Shown here: positions 8,819 to 14,165 of the stretch, piece by piece
How the letters are laid out: every line of letters begins with the position of its first letter
How positions within the stretch are numbered: the stretch's first letter is position 1
Assembly (NCBI GenBank): GCA_020636445.1
Contig: JACJXV010000041.1
Coordinates: forward strand, 1-34,533
Source of the DNA: Lewinellaceae bacterium
Lineage (GTDB): Bacteria > Bacteroidota > Bacteroidia > Chitinophagales > Saprospiraceae
Direction: 5' to 3'
DNA: 34,533 bases
The notes under the pieces: model-generated
What the model was told of the DNA's origin: nothing
What the model saw: only the letters and a program-made list of their open reading frames with translations
The model's database searches: none
Translations under genes and position numbers: made by a program

Positions 8819-8904
8819 TTTCATTTATTTTTCATCTCCTTTAGCAAACAATTCCCTCATTAAGTCAGTTCTCGGATTGAATCATTCTCTAAACGTAATT
8901 GTGC

Positions 8905-9774
8905 ATGAGACAACTTAAGATCACTAAGTCCATTACTAATCGGGAAAGCCAATCGCTCGAAAAGTATTTACAGGAGATTGGCAAGGTTGACTTGCTTACC
9001 CCTGAGGAAGAAGTGGAATTAGCTAAACGGATTAAACAGGGGGATCAGGCCGCCTTAGAAAAATTAACCAAAGCCAACCTTCGATTTGTGGTGTCGGTTG
9101 CCAAGCAATATCAAAATCAAGGCTTATCTCTTAGTGATCTCATTAATGAAGGCAACCTGGGTTTGATCAAAGCCGCCCAGCGATTTGATGAAACCCGAGG
9201 GTTTAAATTCATTTCTTATGCCGTTTGGTGGATTCGGCAGTCGATCCTGCAGGCATTGGCGGAACAATCGCGGATTGTCCGTCTGCCGCTCAATAAGGTT
9301 GGTTCCCTAAATAAAATTAACAAGGCCTTTTCGGAGTTGGAGCAGGAGTTCGAACGCGAACCTTCTCCCGAAGAGTTAGCTGAGTTGCTGGAGATTCCTA
9401 CTGAGGAAGTAGAAACGACGCTGGGAGTTGCGGCTCGCCACGTTTCCATGGATGCTCCTTTTGTTGAAGGGGAGGATAACTCCCTGCTGGATGTACTCGA
9501 AAACTCCAGCACCCCCGGTACCGACCAGGAGCTGGACTATAACGAATCGTTACGGCGGGAAATTGAACGCTCACTGAGTACACTGACGGATCGCCAGTGC
9601 GATGTCATCAAATTGTACTTTGGTATTGGTGTCGAACACCCTATGTCACTTGAAGATATTGGTGAAAAATTTGGCCTAACACGGGAACGTGTGCGCCAGA
9701 TTAAAGATAAAGCGATCAATAAGTTGCGTTCTGCCAACCGCAGTAAATTATTGAAGCACTACCTGGGGGCCTAA
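8905..9774 (+). CDS. rpoD: Primary RNA polymerase sigma factor (sigma-70, RpoD/SigA)
   Basis: A 289-residue housekeeping sigma factor. It starts at ATG 8905 (MRQLKITKSITNRES), the usual N-terminus in Bacteroidota; a TTG/GTG a few bases earlier is less likely. Region 1.2 is SLEKYLQEIGKVDLLTPEEE. Region 2 includes LINEGNLGLIKAAQRFD and the -10 recognition helix YAVWWIRQSILQAL. Region 3 follows from about 130. Region 4 ends in the helix-turn-helix LEDIGEKFGLTRERVRQIK that reads the -33 element. Region 1.1 is absent, giving the short form known from Bacteroidota, whose promoters are TTTG/TAnnTTTG. It directs most transcription in the cell. Its own leader holds a promoter and a terminator-like hairpin, and a terminator follows. 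Confidence 0.97.
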   Translation: MRQLKITKSITNRESQSLEKYLQEIGKVDLLTPEEEVELAKRIKQGDQAALEKLTKANLRFVVSVAKQYQNQGLSLSDLINEGNLGLIKAAQRFDETRGFKFISYAVWWIRQSILQALAEQSRIVRLPLNKVGSLNKINKAFSELEQEFEREPSPEELAELLEIPTEEVETTLGVAARHVSMDAPFVEGEDNSLLDVLENSSTPGTDQELDYNESLRREIERSLSTLTDRQCDVIKLYFGIGVEHPMSLEDIGEKFGLTRERVRQIKDKAINKLRSANRSKLLKHYLGA

Positions 9775-9812
9775 CCCGCGCTTCGAAGTACATTAGGTGC
9801 CTGGTAAAGAGA

Positions 9813-9846
9813 ATCCCGAATGTCGACCTGGGTTGGTATTCGGGAT
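9813..9846 (+). terminator. Terminator after rpoD
   Basis: ATCCCGAAT (9813-9821) pairs perfectly with ATTCGGGAT (9838-9846) around a 16-nt loop, followed by the T-rich ATTTATTTT. It lies 39 bp after the rpoD stop. Confidence 0.7.
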
Positions 9847-9972
9847 ATTTATTTTGGAGTAGCCCAACTATAGCCTGTAGAACGTACAGCTTCCGCAAAA
9901 CTCCTACCCGCCATAGACGGATAAATTGTTACCGTTGATTGGCCCGCCGGAGGCGGGTAAATTTCGGGTTTT

Positions 9973-9998
9973 TAGTTACTGGTTACTGGTATCTGGTT
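9973..9998 (+). repeat. Dispersed 26-nt repeat, copy A
   Basis: A segment reading TAGTTACTGGTTACTGG then TATCTGGTT. Its reverse complement matches 13359-13384 at 24 of 26 positions. It is itself built from a short TTACTGG direct repeat. Confidence 0.65.
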
Positions 9999-10217
9999 GA
10001 GCATTTTTTTACCGGCCGTAGCCTAGCGTAGACGGGCTGATTTCTCATTTCATTTCAACCCTCACCCTTAACCTAATAATTATCCAACCTTTATTTTCAA
10101 ACTTGATAGAACACTAAGTGAAATCAAATAAGTTCTTACGGAAACTGTCAGGATTTTACCCGCCATAGTTGCAGCTTTAAGCGGGCTGGTCCGTTGTTAA
10201 ACCCCTAACCTAGCCCA

Positions 10218-10236
10218 GGTAAGTCTCCGACTTACC
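10218..10236. repeat. Small hairpin in non-coding stretch
   Basis: GGTAAGTC, TCC, GACTTACC: perfect 8-bp arms immediately before the 25-bp hairpin. Confidence 0.6.
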
Positions 10237-10241
10237 GCAGC

Positions 10242-10317
10242 TATCTTGCACGTCTCAGGACGTGCGGGTGGTGGTTACGTTCACTGCGCTTACGCACGTC
10301 GTGAGACGTGCAAGATA
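10242..10317. repeat. Long 25-bp stem hairpin
   Basis: Arms 10242-10266 and 10293-10317 are inverted copies with a single mismatch, around a 26-nt loop. The stem core is GCACGTCTCAGGACGTGC in the left arm, itself internally self-complementary (GCACGTC/GACGTGC). No T-run follows, it is far from any stop codon, and no coding frame crosses it. It is therefore more like an intergenic repeat or structured RNA than a terminator. Confidence 0.75.
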
Positions 10318-10320
10318 TTA

Positions 10321-10343
10321 CCTGCCAGGCAGAGACTGGCAGG
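10321..10343. repeat. Small hairpin following the long hairpin
   Basis: CCTGCCAG (10321-10328) and CTGGCAGG (10336-10343) are perfect 8-bp arms with a 7-nt loop, 3 bp after the 25-bp stem. Confidence 0.55.
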
Positions 10344-10478
10344 GGCTTATAGTGTTTTGTAAAACGCTGATGCTGTTGATGCGGAGAAAGTGGGGAATAT
10401 TAAAATGTCCATTTACTTGCTTGTAGTAGCTTCATAGGGGGCTCAATATCCGGCAGGAGTAATTTGCTTGTAATTAGT

Positions 10479-10639
10479 GCTTTGTCAAGTTTGAAATTAG
10501 AGCTTAGAGAAACGTGAAGCGACATCGCTAGGTCTCGTTGCGTCGTTGCGAGAAATTTTGGTGAATAATCAGGCATAATGGAAAATCCGGAAGGTTTTCC
10601 CGGAGGATTCTAAACATCTAAATTCTCAGTTGACAAAGC
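10479..10639. repeat. Hairpin repeat element, divergent copy 3 (161 bp)
   Basis: Ends GCTTTGTCAA (10479-10488) and TTGACAAAGC (10630-10639) are perfect 10-bp inverted repeats. Extending inward, the 23-nt ends match at 19 positions. Inner dyads include TCTCG/CGAGA (near 10535-10552) and GGAAAA/TTTTCC (10581-10600). The ends share the CTTTGNCAA core with the elements at 7225 and 11175. It abuts the stop codon of the Lrp-type gene. Confidence 0.6.
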
Positions 10640-10640
10640 C

Positions 10641-11153
10641 CTAGCTAATCCCCAGCTCTTCTAAAATTTTGCTTTCCTCCTGATCAAATTCAGTAATGGC
10701 CAGCGGCCGGTCGATGGTTTCTTCTAGGGAGATAAAGGTTTCGGTACGCTGAATGCCCTGGATACGCTGAATAGCGTGCAGGATGTCGCGCAGGTGATTA
10801 GTGTCGCGACAGACTACTTTGGCGAAAATGTTATACAGGCCTGTGGTGTAATGGGCAAACACAATTTCGGGAATGGCGGCTAATTCGCGGGCCACTTCTT
10901 CGTATAAGGAGCTTTTGTCGAGGTAAATTCCCAGAAATGCGCTAATGTCGTACCCTAGTTTGCCATAATCAGCGGCTAAATTATAGCCTTTGACAATGCC
11001 TGCGTCTTCCATTTTTTTCATCCGGACATGGATGGTTCCACCCGAGACAAAAAGCTTTTTGGCAATCTCTGTATAGGCTATTTTGGCATTGCGCATCAGA
11101 ATAGATAATATCTGTTTATCCAGACGGTCGACTTCAGGTTGCTTATTGGTCAT
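10641..11153 (-). CDS. Lrp/AsnC family transcriptional regulator
   Basis: A 170-residue DNA-binding regulator. The N-terminal winged helix-turn-helix spans about 8-58 (LDKQILSILMRNAKIAYTEI, then SGGTIHVRMKKMEDAGIVKG). The C-terminal RAM/AsnC ligand and dimerisation domain spans about 68-145 (ISAFLGIYLDKSS, YTTGLYNIFAKVVC, then IQGIQRTETFISLEE). It is longer than the roughly 150-residue typical form because of an acidic tail (EFDQEESKILEELG). Members respond to amino acids and often control their own gene. Consistent with that, a perfect palindrome GCTGTTAACAGC lies just downstream of a -7-like box in its promoter region. A hairpin repeat element occupies the leader 22 bp before ATG. Target genes are unknown. 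Confidence 0.95.
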   Translation of the reverse strand: MTNKQPEVDRLDKQILSILMRNAKIAYTEIAKKLFVSGGTIHVRMKKMEDAGIVKGYNLAADYGKLGYDISAFLGIYLDKSSLYEEVARELAAIPEIVFAHYTTGLYNIFAKVVCRDTNHLRDILHAIQRIQGIQRTETFISLEETIDRPLAITEFDQEESKILEELGIS

Positions 11154-11174
11154 ATTGTGTGTTGGAATAAATGG

Positions 11175-11260
11175 TTCTTTGTCAAATTCCGTGTTTTGGA
11201 GTGGAGCTAAAATGAAGCGTTGTGCTTCATTTTAGCTTGACCACGGAATTTGTCAAAGAA
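11175..11260. repeat. Hairpin repeat element, copy 2 (86 bp, MITE-like)
   Basis: Outer arms 11175-11193 and 11242-11260 pair at 18 of 19 positions. The inner arms AGCTAAAATGAAGC (11205-11218) and GCTTCATTTTAGCT (11224-11237) are perfect over 14 bp with loop GTTGT. Outer arms and the inner ATGAAGC motif match copy 1. The direct repeat AATAAATG occurs at 11166-11173 and 11264-11271 and could be a target-site duplication, although it lies 1 and 3 bp from the arms. Confidence 0.82.
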
Positions 11261-11291
11261 GGCAATAAATGAGAATCAACAGATTTGCAGC

Positions 11292-11315
11292 GCTGTTAAC
11301 AGCCTGGCAAAAATA
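11292..11315 (-). promoter_or_regulatory. Promoter and possible operator of the Lrp-type gene
   Basis: On the minus strand TATTTTTG (plus 11308-11315) fully matches TAnnTTTG. Just downstream of it lies the perfect 12-bp palindrome GCTGTTAACAGC (11292-11303), placed where a repressor would block initiation. No convincing -33 TTTG was seen. Confidence 0.45.
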
Positions 11316-11403
11316 ATGGAAAAAAATGATTGGATTTTAAGGAAAAAGACAAATAATGTATGAATTTTTAAATTCCGTCTATTTTTTTGTCGATTGCTAC
11401 GGA

Positions 11404-11429
11404 TTGCCGCAAAAAGTGCTGCATCTTCG
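11404..11429 (+). promoter_or_regulatory. Weak promoter candidate for the S41 protease gene
   Basis: TTG at 11404-11406 and CATCTTCG at 11422-11429, about 16 bp apart, 63 bp before the start codon. The -7 box has two mismatches to TAnnTTTG and the spacing is short. Confidence 0.25.
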
Positions 11430-11491
11430 CAACATTCCATTGATATAGATTGTAGTAACCGTACTTTTTCTATTTATTCCCTTTATTTCTG

Positions 11492-13159
11492 ATGGCTATG
11501 TCGGATAATCGTCTTTCCTCAAAGCAATATCAAGTTTGGATCCCCCTGATGCTGGCCGTTACGCTGGTCGTGGGTATGTTAATTGGTACCCGCCTGCGTC
11601 AACCCCTACTCGGCCTGACCGATGAGCAGGTGGAAGCACCTCCGGTGGTGGGCTCCCAAGGCAAAGTTGAGGAGCTAATGCGTTACATCGAAGCGAAATA
11701 TGTGGACGAGGTGGATCGGGATAAACTGCTGGACGAAGCCATTGAGACGGTATTAAGGCAATTGGACCCACATTCAGCCTATATCTCCCGGGATGAACTT
11801 GAGGAGGTAAATGAAGACCTGCAAGGAGAGTTCGAGGGCATTGGCGTTGAGTTTATGATTTTTGAGGATACGGTAGTGGTCGTCACTCCGCTCCGCGGAG
11901 GTCCTTCAGAGGCGGCTGGTATCCGGACCGGTGATAAAATTATTCAGGTTGGAGACTCCACCGTGGCTGGTCGGGGCGTTGATAATCAAGGGATAACCAA
12001 ATTATTACGCGGGGAAAAAGGAACTGAGGTTCGGGTTGGCGTTTTACGTGGTGGAGAATCCAAACTGCGTTATTTCCTGCTAACCCGGGATAAAATTCCT
12101 GTGAATAGCATTGAAGTAGCCTATCCGGTGGACAATCGGGTGGGGTATATCCGGATCAACAGATTTAGCGCCACTACCGATACAGAATTTGTAGGCGCCC
12201 TGGAAAAACTCATTCAGGAAGATAAGATTCAAGATTTGATTATCGATTTGCGTCACAATCCTGGAGGTTATTTACAAAAAGCGACCAATATTCTTTCACA
12301 GTTGTTCCCCGAAAAAGGACGCTTGTTGGTGTATACACAAGGACGGACCTCAAATCGGAGTGATTATCTAACTTCGGGGCGGGCCTTTTTTGATGTCGGC
12401 CGGATAGTCGTACTCATTGATGAGGGCAGTGCATCGGCCAGTGAAATTTTAGCCGGAGCGGTTCAGGATCATGACCGCGGGTTTATTATTGGCCGGCGTT
12501 CCTTTGGCAAGGGGTTAGTCCAGGAACAGTATCCGTTGCGTGATGGGTCGGCACTTCGGCTGACGGTTGCCCGCTATTATACGCCATCTGGTCGGTCTAT
12601 TCAACGCCCGTACACTGATCGGGATAGCTACGAGAGTGATTACCTCGACCGCTACAAAAACGGAGAATTACTTTCGGAAAATAAAATGCCCCTGGGAGAT
12701 TCAACGGACTATTATACCTCTGGTGGTCGGGTTGTTCATGGTGGGGGTGGTATTATTCCCGATGTCTTCGTGCCCCTGGATACACTAGAAGTATCGGATG
12801 CTTACATGGGGGTCAGGCAATTTTTGCCCTCCTTTGTTTTTCGGTATATGGATGGGCCCCAAGCCGTCTCTCTCAACGAATACACCCTGGAAAAATTTGT
12901 TGGTAAGTACAAGGTGTCCGGTGAATTACTGGCAGCGGCACGTACCTATGCGGCAACTGAAGGGACGGTGCTTACGGATAAAGACTGGCAACGGGTGCGC
13001 CCTTTGGTAGCGCGCTTTATCAAGGCGCGTATTGGCCGGCAACTTTTTGGGAATGCAGGATTCTATGCCGTCTGGAATACAGAGGATGCTGTGCTCAGGG
13101 CAGCTTTACAGACCTTAGCCAAATCAGATACGCCACTGAGCTATAACCGCGACAAGTGA
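11492..13159 (+). CDS. S41 family C-terminal processing peptidase (CtpA/Prc-like) with PDZ domain
   Basis: A 555-residue envelope protease. A single N-terminal membrane anchor (about 16-34) is followed by a helical cap region (about 55-110), a PDZ domain (about 115-190, GIGVEF, then GPSEAAGIRTGDKI) that recognises C-termini of substrates, and the S41 core. The core shows DLRHNPGG (252-259), GSASASEILAGA with nucleophile S315, and RRSFGKGLVQ with general base K340. The 25-residue Ser-Lys spacing is that of the family. Insertions after YYTPSGRSIQRPY and a C-terminal helical region are usual in Bacteroidota forms. It would act on the periplasmic side of the inner membrane. ATG 11498 is an equally plausible start. 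It is transcribed alone, divergent from the Lrp-type gene across about 340 bp. Confidence 0.95.
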   Translation: MAMSDNRLSSKQYQVWIPLMLAVTLVVGMLIGTRLRQPLLGLTDEQVEAPPVVGSQGKVEELMRYIEAKYVDEVDRDKLLDEAIETVLRQLDPHSAYISRDELEEVNEDLQGEFEGIGVEFMIFEDTVVVVTPLRGGPSEAAGIRTGDKIIQVGDSTVAGRGVDNQGITKLLRGEKGTEVRVGVLRGGESKLRYFLLTRDKIPVNSIEVAYPVDNRVGYIRINRFSATTDTEFVGALEKLIQEDKIQDLIIDLRHNPGGYLQKATNILSQLFPEKGRLLVYTQGRTSNRSDYLTSGRAFFDVGRIVVLIDEGSASASEILAGAVQDHDRGFIIGRRSFGKGLVQEQYPLRDGSALRLTVARYYTPSGRSIQRPYTDRDSYESDYLDRYKNGELLSENKMPLGDSTDYYTSGGRVVHGGGGIIPDVFVPLDTLEVSDAYMGVRQFLPSFVFRYMDGPQAVSLNEYTLEKFVGKYKVSGELLAAARTYAATEGTVLTDKDWQRVRPLVARFIKARIGRQLFGNAGFYAVWNTEDAVLRAALQTLAKSDTPLSYNRDK

Positions 13160-13484
13160 CGATTTAGGTCTGTTTTTGCAGGCTGTGCGGCCGGGTAGGC
13201 CAGGTAAATCAAGTGCTTGATTAGGAAAACGAGTCCTTCGTCTGTGCAGCGGGGAACCTGACTGCGTTTTTTAGTGAGCAGTGAAGAGTCGCCTTCAACC
13301 AAGAAACCCACCCTACAGCTACACTTGGTTATTGAGTGCTGCCAAGTGCTCGGACCAAAACCAGATACCAGCAACTAGTAACTAGAAACCATTCGGTGGT
13401 AATAGTTTGCCTGCCTATGGCGGGACCAAGTCAGGGAGAAGATCAATTTGAATGAGGCACTTCGGTTGAAGGCAAAAGCCCGGC
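13160..13484. other. Non-coding gap with dispersed repeats
   Basis: The 325-bp gap between convergent genes. It holds the 26-nt repeat at 13359-13384 and an inverted CCCGCCATAG at 13415-13424. No gene was found; the short minus-strand frame at 13141-13374 overlaps the end of the protease gene and has no recognisable features. No strong terminator was identified. Confidence 0.5.
13359..13384 (-). repeat. Dispersed 26-nt repeat, copy B
   Basis: AACCAGATACCAGCAACTAG then TAACTA. The reverse complement of 9973-9998 matches at 24 of 26 positions. Confidence 0.65.
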
Positions 13485-14081
13485 TTACTCCCGGATAAAC
13501 TCAAGTTCTTCCTGACTGTCGAGATATACCACAACCGAAGGTTCATCCTGTGACTTTTCTCCTTGGCGGTATTTCTCTACATAATCAACCTGGGGAAAAA
13601 CTTCCGAACTAATAGCACCAAAGTTCGGTGGGTATTCACCATCCACCAGACTGGCAGCAGTACAGAACAGCGGGATGCCCAACGTAGTGATAATGGCACG
13701 ACAATAATCATCCTGTACCAAACGAACGGCGATTCCCCCATCTGGATTCAGGGCTTCAGGAGGTAAATTCCGACCGGCGGCAAAGGCGATCGTCAGTGGG
13801 CGCACATGATAAGCTAATAGGGTTTCCAGTCGCGGATGTACTTCATCGACAAACCGACGCATCATTGGGAGGGAATCAACCAGCAGCTCAAAATTTTCCA
13901 CTGATTTTTGACGTTTAAGTGAAACTGCCCGGGCAACGGCTCCGGCATCATCGCTCCGGCAGGCAATGCTCCAGACGGTATCGGTAGGGAGAAGTACCAA
14001 TTTACCCGCAAGTAGTGCCTCTGTCGCATTACTTAAATCAAGGTGCTGCGATAAATCTTTCGCTCCGTTAGTAGAGATCAT
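13485..14081 (-). CDS. YrdC/Sua5 family protein, divergent L-threonylcarbamoyladenylate synthase
   Basis: A 198-residue protein with the YrdC fold. Canonical members (TsaC/Sua5) make threonylcarbamoyl-AMP for the t6A modification of ANN-decoding tRNAs. Recognisable are the nucleotide-binding start LLPTDTVWSIAC (about 31-42), the segment VRPLTIAFAAGRNLPPE, GGIAVRLVQDDYC, and the tail PPNFGAISSEVFPQVDY. Several normally strict positions differ. The usual WGIGC is WSIAC. The usual lysine-rich KGR/KSM-type loop reads RQKSVENFEL. The usual STSAN reads CTAAS. Length matches the short TsaC form without the Sua5 extension. It may be a functional but fast-evolving TsaC or a paralog with another role; other YrdC genes cannot be seen from this window. 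It is divergent from the large surface-protein gene 84 bp away. Confidence 0.8.
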   Translation of the reverse strand: MISTNGAKDLSQHLDLSNATEALLAGKLVLLPTDTVWSIACRSDDAGAVARAVSLKRQKSVENFELLVDSLPMMRRFVDEVHPRLETLLAYHVRPLTIAFAAGRNLPPEALNPDGGIAVRLVQDDYCRAIITTLGIPLFCTAASLVDGEYPPNFGAISSEVFPQVDYVEKYRQGEKSQDEPSVVVYLDSQEELEFIRE

Positions 14082-14126
14082 TCAATATGCCATTATTTTA
14101 GACGTCAAATTCCACATTTCCTTCCG

Positions 14127-14149
14127 AACGGTTTTTTGAACAGACCGTT
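14127..14149. promoter_or_regulatory. Hairpin in the divergent intergenic region
   Basis: AACGGT (14127-14132) and ACCGTT (14144-14149) flank an 11-nt loop, followed by a GTAAAAAAAAG run just before ATG 14166. It could be an operator for either divergent gene or part of the leader. Confidence 0.3.
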
Positions 14150-14165
14150 GTAAAAAAAAGCGTTA

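Larger units (their letters stand above)
9847..10478. other. Long non-coding stretch rich in short inverted and dispersed repeats
   Basis: No plausible gene is seen between the rpoD terminator and the regulator gene. The stretch contains CCCGCCATAG at 9907-9916 and 10159-10168, a CCCGCC-GGA-GGCGGG hairpin (9943-9957), a 26-nt segment at 9973-9998 repeated inverted at 13359-13384, a TTTCAAACTTGA segment near 10093 that recurs inverted at the edge of the element at 10479, and three adjacent hairpins (10218-10343). Confidence 0.6.

Noticed and set aside
10242..10317. The long hairpin as an integron attC site or tRNA
   Set aside because: No conserved core and inverse core triplets, no integrase or cassette, and no cloverleaf or CCA end can be drawn.
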